From Lineus longissimus (Eukaryota; Nemertea; Pilidiophora; Heteronemertea; Lineidae): DNA of 64,000 nucleotides. Within the stretch, counting starts at the first letter, position 1, and each line of letters begins with the position of its first letter. The DNA is taken from assembly GCF_910592395.1 (NCBI RefSeq), contig NC_088310.1, forward strand, positions 24,447,491 through 24,511,490, given 5' to 3'. The notes beneath the pieces are model-generated. The model had not been told where the DNA came from. It saw only the letters and a list, made by a program, of their open reading frames with translations, and searched no databases. Of this stretch, positions 23,601-35,022 are shown in pieces. Position numbers and translations under genes: made by a program.

Positions 23601-26400
23601 GGACTTATTTCGTCAGTATGTTGTAGTGCTAGAAGTTGTCAGCTGCAAGGAGTTTAGGGGATTTCATATATGAAGATTGTCACTTTCCAATTTGTGTGAG
23701 TCAAGAAATTCGAATGAAGACAATGGTAAAAATTCACCAGGAAATCCACCTCACTGAAGCTGTTCAGATAAAAGTGATATGCACAGGCTGGGGCTGGCCA
23801 AAAACGGCTTCAACAACAAAAGGGTTGAAGAAAACTTTTTTATTTTGTTGCTGCTGAAACACATCCTGTTCTTTTCTTATTAGACCTAATGTTGCATCTC
23901 AGTTTGCAAGATGATCCTAAGTACCCATCCCCTTTGGTATTATCAGCAGCTAAGTAGGCTATTTTCTAACATGTCTTAATGTCAAAGACCAAATCACTAG
24001 AAAGTTGTGAAGAAACGCTGATTCGAATAGATCTAGATTAAATTGACAAACATCAAGGAAATGACAATTTCAAGAATTTTTAAGTGCTTTTTAAGAGCAA
24101 TGTTCAGCTGTGATGTACCATAATCAGAGAAAAACAAGAGGGCAACTTTGTGACACCATGGAAGATAGAAAGCGAGCAGAAAGTATTTGGGCCTAGAAAC
24201 AAGGTATTTAGATTATTGGAAGCTGTGATTTAAATCACATGCGACAATAATTGCTCATTTGCGGTGGTCATCAAAGGTCAGTATGCATGTAGCTACGATT
24301 AAAACAAGCGCGATGCTTCTGAAGGCACTGTATTCTAAACTTTCTAAGATAGTTTTATTTTTTGAAAATAAACGTCCTTGGAGACGTGTCTCCACTTTAA
24401 AAGTATATTAATGTATTTCCCCTATTCTTCTGTTCTAAACTTCACCTTACTAAAGATAGCTCTGATACATATTACTCCTCAAGGCATTCCTAAGCATGTT
24501 CAGCAGAAAAAACCCTGATCTTTGTAATATGTGTGGCTTTCTTTTATTGCTCCACGCAAAGTTTCTCAATAGAGGCAACATGAAAGAAAGTTTGATTGCC
24601 GTGAGATATATTTTTTATGTGTTTCTTATGCTCTGGTTTCATTTGACATGTTTGATGTGGCAAGAAAAACGAATATTGGTGAAGCCTTTTAATCTTGTGG
24701 CTGCGTTGGTTTCACTATTGTCAGTTTTTTATCGATAGCCAGTTTCCTTTGGTTACTTTTGATATCTAAAGGAGCTTTTTTAATAATATTACTCATACCT
24801 TTTTATTGTTTTGAATATCCGTTTAAACTCATGTTCTTTGCATTTGATGTTTTCAGGTAAGATATCAAGAAAAACAACAACTTTGAAGGTAAACCTTTAT
24901 TATTATATATACTTTGTACAACTTCTTAACAAAGTAATGGGTTTTTGAGTTACTGCCCCCAAAAAACTAATCACTTTCAATCACAATCTATGATACTGTT
25001 CGGTGACGTCGTCAGTCCAGCAATTGCTGTCTTGTTAAATCACTTACGAGGTGGCAGCCAGTCCTTTAAACATGATCAAGCTATTTATCAGTCATACCTT
25101 TGAACACAATACTCAATGTTTCATATCGAACGCAGGAGATTAGAGTCGTTGCGTGCAATCAAGTAGCTGCGGGATGAATGTTCCGTGTGATTGGTAATGA
25201 CAGTTTCCTGTGTGCTTTAGTTTGCACTGGGTAGGGTTTTGCACGCAACTTCTTTCCTGCTTATCGTTGCCGTTCGATGTATTGCATGCTGTTTGTTTCA
25301 TTGGGCATCTTGCTTTAACTCAATTTGCTTGATTAAGAAGCTCTTGATGGCAAATTAGTTTTAAATGCTGTATACAATATTGATCAACAGATTGAGAGCC
25401 AATTTCATCTAATAACAGAAGAGGTGATCCAGTTTTGTGACCATCATCCAAATCCTCAAGAACGTGTGCACGGTTCCTTTCCTGCCTGTGGTAAACCTTG
25501 TTCACATATCCATTGGACAATACTAGATTTTGGACCTGGTAAAGGCAAGGTCCCTTTCTTCTCTAAAGGCTTTTTTGAATCCTGCAAAAAATAAGGAATG
25601 TATCAGAAATGTGCATTGTGTAGTGTGCTCATTTTGTAACAGTGCGACATGGTCCCCTGGGCAAGATTATCCCTGCACTGAAGTGATTACCTGTTGGTCA
25701 GCTTACAATAGAAATCTCACTGTCCTTCAGAATATGTCCTCAGGGAAAAATTGATACCAAATACTGTGCTGACAGAAAAATGTCTGCTGTAATCAAACAA
25801 ATGTCTTTGGGGCTCACATTGCTGCACTCATCGGCCATTTCATAGTACTATAAAACCCTGGGGAAGCTTGCTGATGGCCTTCAAGACGTATGATCCATAT
25901 CTGCCAGTAATGGACAAATGCCACCATTGCTGTCAGTTACTGAATTGAGGAAAGGCAATTGATTCATGTTGCGATCGGCTCTCTTTTGCTGGTCTATATC
26001 GATAAGAATTTTTGCCGTGTCCTATTTGGAGATAGTCTGATAACTTATTTGTAGTAACACAAAATAAAACATATTCTTTAAAATTGTTCCATAAAATGTT
26101 CCCTGCTGCAGTTATCTAATCATCCGTTATGATGGTATTCACACCATACCAGAACATTCATCACCATTAGAGTCTATCAAAGTCAAATCTGTCACGGAAT
26201 CATGCATAATTCCATTAATTATTTCTATCTCTGTCATTTTCTTTTTTTCTTCAAAAGCATCTGCCAATGCCATTAACATTTTTTCATGATTACAAAAATG
26301 GATAAGACTGTTGACGAACATCATTTATGGGTGTTTGAAACAGTGGCAGATTAACACTATTTTTGATATTTCGAAATGATGTGGCACTTCTTGGCCCACC
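20651..26400. other. Intronic sequence with no recognised gene
   Basis: AT-rich with short open frames only. One TACATGTA lies at 21498-21505. The stretch near 21880-21980 is notably rich in ATGCAT/TTGCA and TAATTA words of the sort seen in homeodomain and POU binding regions, but this was not scored as an element. Confidence 0.5.
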
Positions 26401-26428
26401 GTTCGGGGAGTCTATACAATAGCACTGT

Positions 26429-26470
26429 GTCCGTCGTCCGTCGTCGTCGTCTGTCGTCGTCCGTCGTCGT
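26429..26470. repeat. GTC-based microsatellite (CCGTCGTCCGTCGTCGTC type)
   Basis: Runs of GTC with interspersed CC form a simple repeat of about 42 bp. The same CCGTCGTCCGTC word opens the related copy at 63700-63734, and a decayed GGCGTCCGTCC lies at about 43030, so it is the characteristic left part of a dispersed family rather than an isolated microsatellite. Confidence 0.8.
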
Positions 26471-26912
26471 ATCCTGTGGCACGTTTCTTAACCTCTAGGG
26501 CTAGATGGCTAAAACTTGCTGTGATGGTAGCTATGGGCAATATGCCCAGACCTATTTTTCTTTTTCGCGATACGACGTACTTTCTGGCCTCCAGGCGGCC
26601 ATCTTGGAAATTGGTTTTTTGCCTTTTTGAAGCTAATGGTTGTACGTAGAGTGACACAATTTTTATGGTGTGTGTATCTAATAAGGTTAAATGACATATC
26701 ACCCGGGTTTTTGATTTGACCTACTTTTCAAAGTCACAGAGGTCAAAGTTCACTAAACAATCGATTGGTGGCACGTTTCGTTTCTATTTGAGCTAGAAGG
26801 TTCTAAACTTGTGAGGACATATATCTAGGGACCCTCTATTCTACCCCAAAAAGTTTTCCAGCTCGGACTTCTTTTTATGGCCGCCAGGTGGCCATCTTGA
26901 AATTAAACAAAG
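26471..26912 (+). repeat. Dispersed CCGTCG-family repeat with two internal direct sub-units, each ending in a CTCF/YY1-like site
   Basis: The first sub-unit runs from TGGCACGTTTC (about 26477) to GGCCTCCAGGCGGCCATCTT (26586-26605). The second runs from TGGCACGTTTCG (about 26768) to GGCCGCCAGGTGGCCATCTT (26879-26898). The spacing is about 292 bp, so the body is an internally duplicated unit. Both ends match a CTCF-like core (CCRSCAGGNGGC) that overlaps the YY1-like GCCATCTT. A diverged relative lies at 43024-43180. The minus-strand open frames here (26412-26702) arise from the repeat and are not genes. Confidence 0.6.
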
Positions 26913-28529
26913 TCCGATTGAAACCAAATTTCATGTGATTATAAGAAATATTTTAGTTTTTGATGCACCAGTCCAGTTATAAGATTCGGACATTTGATAT
27001 CTCTCAACTTACTTTTCTTTGCATTTTTCCTGTTCCTATAAAAAGGTATTTTCATTATACATGTCCGTGAGAAACCACCAGAAGAATACAGGAAGATATG
27101 CATCAGGAAAAAAAGTAGTCTCAGTTGAGTACAAAATGTCCGATTCAGTCCAAGAATGTAATGAACTTGCATCGTGAGTGTTCAACGATTGTCCTCTACC
27201 GAACCGGCAACAATTCAAAGTAATTTATATTCCTGATGTGTCTGAAGAAGGAATGAAGAGACATGTTGATAGGTTTTTCTCATATTCCTCTTCCTTTTTG
27301 ATAAGATGTCCTGAATGTCAATGAATGATGCAGTGGTCAATTGCCGTGACCAGAATAGGGCATGAATTGATGAATGACCACTACTGCTTTGTGACTCAAC
27401 CCATTGCCTCTGGTGTTGCACTTATAAACTATCAAATTTCCTTCTCAGATTGCTTTTTCCCATTTCTTGGAGTGGATGGTTTGATTTGATGTCTTGGCCG
27501 GAATGAAATGTGATGCCATGCAATTTTGATCGACAATGTCTTGAATTTCCTGAGAGATTGACCCATAATGTACTGACCTTTTTTTTTGGAAATAGTTCTT
27601 CTCTGAATTCTGTATGCCTTCTGGCTGTGACACCTAAGTTGCAGTGAGTGTTTGAAGTTGGGTCTTTATTGTGTCAGTTACATCCAGGATCCAACATCCA
27701 AAAGTAGATGAATTCAAACTACCAAGCTGCTGATAGCAAACAGGTCAGCATACAAATAGGGGCCTAACGTGATATCTGCTGATTTATGGTGCAATCCAGT
27801 GATATGTTTTAACCTGTTTCAATGAACTATGAAACAGTAATTGGAAGATTTTAAACATTTAGAAACATTAGAAAAAGAGTGGTGGCGGGACCCTACTTTC
27901 CAACTGGTTTTACTGAAACCCTGTGTAAATTTATGAAACAGTAGTAAAGAGCAGTTCAAATTAATAGCAAAAACATTATTGGAAATATTTTGCCCACTAC
28001 ACTGTTGTGTCTGAAGACAATGTTTTACCCTTCATATGCTAACCGATCGTACCTTAGAAAAGTACGCTTCTCTGTGTTTAGCATGCGATCATTTAAATAT
28101 GCCTTTCACCCATTGCTTCCCTGAGATTAGAGCAAATGATGGGATGTAACATTTACAAAGGAAATCCATTATGGCAATCTGTTAATCGAGAAGGGATCGG
28201 GTAGGCCAGAGGTGAACTAAAGGATGCAGTTGGTGACAGGTTTACTTGAGAAAGAATTAGTTCTCAAATTGAAATGATGGTAAAAGTGGTGCACTTTTTC
28301 ACTACCATACTTGAAAATCATCCTGTTGAATAGTGTACTGTGTATCATTTGTGAAAGCTTATACTAGATAATAAAATCTGCTGATTCTGCTTAAACTAAG
28401 CTTGGCTTGTACTTGTGTGATCATTTCTGTCATCATTTTACTCTCATGGACTTATACACCCTTTAACATAGAATTCTAACAGATAGCACCAATTACAGCT
28501 TTGACTGGCACTGAAGGTTCAGTGCTGAA
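26913..28529. other. Intronic sequence with no recognised gene
   Basis: A series of short minus-strand open frames (26939-27633) sits close together, but none shows a family motif, a signal peptide or consistent splice sites. I leave them uncalled. Nothing else stands out. Confidence 0.45.
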
Positions 28530-28611
28530 GGTTAACAGCATCATTTTAAGCTTTGATTTACACCGATGCTTTGTGTACTGAGGGTTAACAGCATCATTTT
28601 AAGCTTTGATT
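28530..28611 (+). repeat. Two-copy direct repeat, 53-bp period
   Basis: The 29-bp block beginning GGTTAACAGCATCATTTTAA occurs at 28530-28558 and again at 28583-28611 with no mismatch. The intervening sequence is related only loosely (TTTGATTxxCACxGA). This is a recent local duplication. Confidence 0.85.
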
Positions 28612-29179
28612 GGCACTGATTCCTGCTTAGCATGATTAAGTCCCTTGCTTGTGTGATCTTCAATTATCCATCAACATGCTCAAGCTTATCCAGAAAGGAA
28701 ATATGACTTGATCGTTTATGAGTGGGCTTTTAGCGTTACATAAATGACACTATGTCGACCTGGAGAGTACTTATGGTTGCTTCAAAGATGCTACATGCCC
28801 GCTAAGGTGAGCCTGATTGGTTGGTCACATGATCCACAGCTCCCAGAGTACAAAAGGGAGGCTGTGAACTACATTTGATAAAAACGATCCCACTTAAAGT
28901 CTTTTATGAAAAACTATGCCACTCATAGTCTTTTATGAGTAAGAGGTTTGAGCAGTGTGGTATCAAATGTGTCTGGTTTGAATGTAGCTTTATACAGTCA
29001 TATAATGAGATTGAGTGGTTCTCAACCTTAGATCAGTTCAACTAGGCAAAGGTTTCATTCAATGTGATGTAGTTACTTAGCTGTTGGCTTCTGTGAAAAA
29101 ACCTGAAAAGTGTCTCGTTGAAGGATAGATTTCTTTCGATACAGATCATGAAACTCACATGGAGTGCCTTATATAAGTA
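28612..29179. other. Intronic sequence with no recognised feature
   Basis: AT-rich. A short duplication of the phrase AGTCTTTTATGA occurs near 28898 and 28928. No gene or element was seen. Confidence 0.5.
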
Positions 29180-29355
29180 CAGTGGAACCCCGGTAACACG
29201 ACCATTCATGGGACTGAGGTTGAATGGTCGCGTTACCGGGGTGGTGAAGTTGAAAAATCCGGGGACTAATTGCATGACTAAGTTTTCCCCAAACATTATT
29301 GAACTTATTCAAAATTCTGAAGTTTTTCAAAGTCAAAAAAGTGGGACTGATAAAA
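29180..29355 (+). mobile_element. Degraded pogo/Tigger-like element with TA-flanked terminus and sub-terminal hairpin
   Basis: CAGTGGAACCCCGGTAAC begins at 29180 immediately after TA (29178-29179), matching in opposite orientation the terminus at 16362-16375. The bases at 29188-29208 and 29221-29241 are inverted repeats agreeing at 20 of 21 positions around a 12-nt loop, so the end can fold into a long hairpin. Downstream, TTCAAAATTCTG and GTGGGACTGAT (about 29308-29351) match the GGACTGATGATG family body. No opposite terminus and no transposase frame were found. The open frames at 29042-29534 overlapping it are chance frames. Confidence 0.5.
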
Positions 29356-30960
29356 CTGTGTAACAATAGGTTTTGAATGACAAGATCCTCTGATTTAATG
29401 TTAATTGAACAGCACATGATCTTATTAATTTTGCTTGAACTGATAAAGACATCAGTACTCCATCCAGTGAGCTGCACACACAAAAAACTAAAATGTTGTC
29501 CTCTAAATGAAAAAAAACAAAACCATGTCTGCATGCAGAGTCTTGTATTTCCTATGCTGTTTGTTTAGTGTATGTTTTTAAAAGTGCAAAATTGATTAAT
29601 GTGGTTTCCATCTTTCTCCTAATTGAACTGGGTGTAACCCAATAGCCGGCGAAGCGTGGCAGATTTTACCATCTCTCAATACCGACTGGTGCACGGATTG
29701 ATTACTGATTCAAGCAGCTAGTAATATCCTCAGTTAGACGCGGCCAATCTGACGTGTCAATAAGTGGTGGCGAGTTCTGCTCATGTCACGCAATTATTTG
29801 AATTTCAGAAGGTCAGTGTGGTCGATTGATCTGAACTGCCTAACCCTTGCATAATCTTTGGCAGTTGGTAGTTGGCAAAGCAGCCTGCAGTTTACCACCA
29901 TTCTTTACCACCATCTCATCATGCCATATTGTCCCATATGCCAACCCTTCTGGGTGCCCCCCTGCAGCGCCAAATTAATTTTACACGGAACAGCCCCACA
30001 CATTGTACGTCACAGGTGTCATGACCATTCCCATGGTAAACATGGTGGTATATAACTCTGTGTACCAGCCAACTTTCAAGGTTCACAGTGTTTTGTGGGA
30101 ACTGACTTGAAAACTTTGGTTTCTGGAATGTGGAAAAGAGTAATCCCTTAGCTAGAGACATCCAAAGAAAGGATGGGGTATCGGCAAGAACCTGGTTCTT
30201 CGTAATTTTTATCTTTTTGGGCATTTTCTGGCTTTACCCATAAGTTAATCTTTTAGATAGGGTATTAACTGGACCATGAAATCAGAACCATACCAAAAAA
30301 GTTTCTTACGCCTTTGCCTTGCCTCTGCCAGTTTTGTCAACCGTTGATATTGACATTGGTTGTCATATTGACATTATGCCAGTGGGCAGAAAGTATCATG
30401 TTTTGCTTATTAGCTGATGTGCCTTCTGAAAAAAGCAACGCTATCCTACAGTCATTCGGCTTGAATGATTGTCAGGAACCCATTCATCAACAAATTTACG
30501 AATAACCGGTATAAATGGCAGCAGATCTTCTCCCAGACTGCTCCGAAATCTAGCGTCAAGCTGGACTCCCAAGAAATAAAAATGGATCCAAAAATTGTGT
30601 CATGTTGCTCTCTGAATGTAATCTTTACATTGATCAACACAAGAGGATCAATATGCAGTAGCTCCCAGAATTGGGATGGTGTAGTGTGGAAATGTGGCTG
30701 CTGGGCATTGGTGTCGATCATTGCCTTTTGTCACTAGTATTTAAAATATTTAGTATTTTCCGCTCCTGCTTTTGCTGGTGGATACCTCTGCATGAAGCAC
30801 ACTGATGATGTGTACCCGAAAGGTGACCTCTCATGACACCTTGGTTTCAAGGGTTTGGTCATATTCAGTTTCGAATGTCTCCATGAAACCATGAGTCGAT
30901 CAATGTGCTTTCTGTCAGCTTAATCCCCACAGGAACCCTCACTCAGAGCAAACCTGACCC
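29356..30960. other. Intronic sequence with no recognised gene
   Basis: Short overlapping open frames on both strands at 29858-30224 and 30452-30737 have no recognised domain. No array or inverted repeat was seen. Confidence 0.5.
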
Positions 30961-31185
30961 ACTGCAATCATCTCTGGTCATCTCTCCACACATCCAAGAT
31001 ACTATAATGCCTAAAAATGATGTGGTCAGATTTGTTTCAGTGCCACCAGCTATGATCTGCTGATGGCCATTGCATCACTGCAATCAGTACTGGTCATTTC
31101 TCCCACATGTCCAAGATACTAATGCACAAAAATGATGTGATGAGATCAATTTCCTTGCCACGAGCCATGATCTGATGTCCATGAC
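30961..31185 (+). repeat. Tandem duplication, two diverged copies of ~116 bp
   Basis: Copy one starts at 30961 and copy two at 31077, both with ACTGCAATCA. They share CTGGTCAT, TCCAAGATACT, AAAATGATGTG, TTGCCA/GTGCCA and TATGATCTG in the same order, with small indels. Divergence indicates an old duplication. Confidence 0.75.
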
Positions 31186-33540
31186 TATTTTTTCTGCTTG
31201 TCTTGCCAAGGGTTGGCAGTAGTATAGTTGTTCTGAGATCTTAGTGTGTAATGGTCTGAGCTGCTTTGCCTGTTTCTCAGTGTTATGTTAATTCCCAAAT
31301 GGCAATCTTTGGCCATGGGGGGTCAGTTAGACAGAATCTTGATACTTTTAGTAGCTAATGTTGAACTGCAACTGCAACTATCTTCAGAGAATGATGTCAT
31401 CTATGAAATTGCAGAATATATTTAGCTCAGAACCACAATATACCCCCACAGTCTAGACAAAAATCAATTTCCACGCATCGTAGTTAGTATTAGTTGTCTT
31501 TTACCTGGAGCTGAAGCAACATTGCAGAAGCTTTCAGAATGTGACTTTTTCGGTGAGCCCAGCTATATTTCACAATGATTTCTTGCCCTTTGGTAATGTC
31601 ATGTACTCTGTTCCTATTGATTAGCAATACATGGCTCAATGGGAACTTTTTTCTTGCTTTCGTTTTCTAATTATGGGGTTCTGCTGATTCCCACTTGACC
31701 CTATCAATTTGTCATGCCTACTATGGAGTTAACCAAGTTCATTGATGTCATTGTGATGGAAAAAATAGTTTGTCATCCCATGTGACCTCAAACAGGAGTA
31801 AAGAATATTCTCTCTGAATAATCGCTATACAAGATACAAAAACTTGTGACATTTTTTCCTGGGAGGGGAAAGGGTTCTTTGTTGCTCAGGATATTTTGTT
31901 TTTGTAAAGAATGGATTCTGGCACACACAATCACTTCCACTATACAATTTGTGAGTTTTTTTGTTAGACAACCAGGATCAATTCCTTTTGATAGAGTTGG
32001 TCCTCCCAAAGTAACCTGGAGCTAGGAATTAGGTACACAACACACTCAAATGACCCATTACTTCTCTGAAATTAATGACTGTTTGATATCGACCTAGACT
32101 GTTTGATATTGTGAATGGTGCTGTTTTTAAAGTGATGGTTTTTAGTTTGAACGAGTTTGAGCTGAGTTTGTGCAAACTATCAAATTTACTCTAACATGAA
32201 GTTGATGCAACTCGAAACCATTTTTGCTGCTGTACCCAATGACTCAGACAACGTCCATGAAGGTGACTAAGTTCAAATTGAAAATTAGTGATCGTTCAAA
32301 GCAGTGATTACCGGCCATGCACAACTGTGTGAAATCGCACGCTGTCCTCGGCCTGAAGACCGGAAAAATATTACTGGCAGGATATTGAGACATCATTCCA
32401 TGCCTATTTGGTTGCACAATTGATGAGAGTCGAGCGGAGAAGGAAGCAAAAAGTGGGTGATCGGCGATGCAAATGTAATAGGTTCTATTACTTCTGGAGG
32501 AGTGGGTGCTCTTTTTGATTGATCTCGAGATTTGTAACTATTGGGTTATTCTTTATGCAAGAAGCAAGGTGAACACTGCTAAGCTGTTTGTAAGTGCCAA
32601 AACTTTGAAAATCAATAGGGAATTGACAAAGTTCTGCTGTAGCAAAGCTCGACGGTGGTTTTTTTGCACAAAAGCTTTGTTCTTGTATTTTTCCTAGAGT
32701 GGTAAGTTGACTTAGAAATGTCACATTTCAGGAGTGAGAGTGAGCAAGTAGGAGACACAAGGGTTCTACATCTTGCAGGATATGTTCAAACTACATGTAC
32801 CATTCTGTAATTTCTTCCTTGAATGTCATAGCAAAATTGATCTAAAATGTAACAACAACCAACATGAGTGTCAGTATACAAAAAGTTGCCCTACATTGTG
32901 TGAATACATAAAGTTCGTGCTATGGCGCAAGATATGAAGTGGCCAAGTTATGTTTTTTCTCTCCAGGACTTATGTGATCCTGTCTTGTCCTTCAGCCCTT
33001 GAGATGTACCAGTGATTTGAAACATGATCCACAATAACAGCTAGCACAGCATGAACTAAGGGCAAACAATAAAAAATGAATGGCCATTGCTTTTTTATGC
33101 CTTTGTTATGTTCCTGATATGTGCTTAAATATATCAATATTCTTCCGTGCAAAAGGCGCTGTATTGTATTGTATTATTTCCCCAGTCCACATATCATATT
33201 ATGGGTGTTTCTTCATGTTCACGTAAGATAGCAACTTTCTATTCATAGTCACCATTGATTGATGAGATTTATACGTGGAACGGAAAAAATGTCTGATAGC
33301 ACAAAGTGATATTTTTTCCTGCTGGTCAATGGACAAAAAGGAAGGTAAATACAGTGGATTATAGTTGCAGGCTATATAGCACGATGCTGGAGGGAGCGAA
33401 GTTCTTGAACTCGATAAGCTTTATTTGTTCACTTTCTGCCAATTCCCATGTGCTCACTGGTTGACGAGACATTGGGCTATAGTGAACATGCTTGGTAATA
33501 CCATGTAGATCTTAAAACTTTTCTATCAACTTAGTATTTT
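31186..33540. other. Intronic sequence with no recognised gene
   Basis: AT-rich. A TACATGTA lies at 32792-32799 and a short TGTAT run near 33163-33176. Complementary open frames at 32488-32724 have no recognised domain. Confidence 0.5.
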
Positions 33541-33718
33541 GTTGTCAACTGTACACGTGACATACTTGTAGACTATTTTTTACCGTACTCAACTGATAAC
33601 GTGACATAGACTATTTTGTATTCAACCATGTTAACCGTATACGTGATAGTGGCTCTTTTGTACTCAACTGTGCATGCAACACAGACTCTTATGTTACTCT
33701 ACTAAACACATGACATGT
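33541..33718 (+). repeat. Degenerate tandem repeat, roughly 55-60 bp unit
   Basis: The phrase CAACTGTACACGTGACAT...GACTATTTT recurs with drift at about 33546, 33589, 33634 and 33678: CTCAACTG, then ACGTGACAT or CATGCAACACA, then GACTATTTTGTA or GGCTCTTTTGTA. Copies differ by indels, so the exact period is uncertain. Confidence 0.5.
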
Positions 33719-34720
33719 CAATAAGAGTGCCAATCCACCTAGAAAAAGCAACCCAATAAGCAGATTGCAATTTCACCTCATCAGTTCTGGAGGTTAGATT
33801 CTTTCCTTTACCAATACAGAATTGATTTTTTCAGATTCAGGTAATTTCGCAAGTGATACATGCCTCACTGGATAGGAATATTAAAAATAACACCTAGTAA
33901 GAGAAAGAAATTTTTCTGTCTGGATTATCTAACAGATAGTATTCATCATTCATTCGAGCCTAAATGAGTTTCTTTTTCCAAGGTGTAAATGTTAGAAAAC
34001 ATTCTCTTCCGGAAATGGACATCTGTGAAACATGGAAAGGGCTTTGACTGTTGAAGTATATTTTCAGAGATTTTGCCAATATCTTAGATGCACAAGAACA
34101 AATTTTTTGAAAGAATACCTTTTTGTGGTAAAACCGAAGCTCATCTGTGCAAGGGTTAGTGCCTCTGAACTAGTGTCATTGTTTTATCATTTTCGTGTCC
34201 CTTTCAGCAGTTCTAACTTTGAGAAGCACCCGGAAAGGTCAAGGCATCGCCAGACAGTTACCGACTGATTTCTCGGGGGATAACCCTGATAATTAAGCCA
34301 CACATTTTACAGGCTAAGCTTTAACAAGTTTCAGCCATTTATCCACGGCAGTGGCAGCAGTATTGTTAAGGTTTGAGTTATGTGAATGCAAGTTTCGCTT
34401 TAATTCAATAAATCTCCTGGAATGGTGGTCCATTACTTACTCATTTTGTTGAAAAAGACAAATTGTCTGAGAGAGGAATTAGTAGTGTTGAGGAAAATAA
34501 GAGACCTACTTGGTTGATGAAATTTTACTTCGAAGTAGAAGAACAAAATAACCTAACGTGTGCTTTCAGTTGTCTGAGAAATATAGCCAGTATCATTTTG
34601 CACTTTCAAGCTGATGCAATGAATGCTGAATGTTATTGAATACTCATTTGCGTGACATCCCCCTTTTGGTCCAGGCAGCTGAAAGTAAGTTCCGTACTCT
34701 CCAACCACACTTAAAAAGGC
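33719..34720. other. Intronic sequence with no recognised feature
   Basis: A 78-residue plus-strand open frame at 34032-34268 is not recognised and has no convincing flanking splice sites. No repeats were seen. Confidence 0.5.
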
Positions 34721-35022
34721 CCCATTACATGATTATGTGAGCAATGTATCTCAGCACCCGACTTCCATACCCCTTTCTCCATCCAAGCATTGGTTAAAGT
34801 AATTGGATTAAGTACACTGGGAACAAAACCCTGCTTTTGTCGTTTCATCAAGGTATACCTAATGTTCATGTGAGGATTTTTCTTATTTTCCTGGTGCCTG
34901 TGTGACCGACTTGTACACCTACCCAAATGTAAAAGACTCCATCGTATATGTGAGCCATGTACCTCCATACCCGACTTCCGTTCTCTTTCACCATATAAGT
35001 ATTAGTAGAAGTAATTGGATGG
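34721..35022 (+). repeat. Direct repeat, two copies ~213 bp apart
   Basis: The first block (about 34721-34812) and the second (about 34936-35022) share TATGTGAGC, ATGTA-CTC, CCCGACTTCC (34757 and 34970) and AAGTAATTGGAT in the same order. They are diverged and separated by unrelated sequence, which suggests an old segmental duplication or two insertions of the same short element. Confidence 0.6.

Noticed and set aside
26939-27633. Cluster of consecutive minus-strand open frames that might be exons of a decayed gene
   Set aside because: The frames overlap in different phases, contain no family motif and cannot be joined by credible splice sites.
33163-33176. TGTAT run after AAAAGGCGC considered as the tail of a SINE
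   Set aside because: No internal A/B box promoter or related copy was identified in the window.
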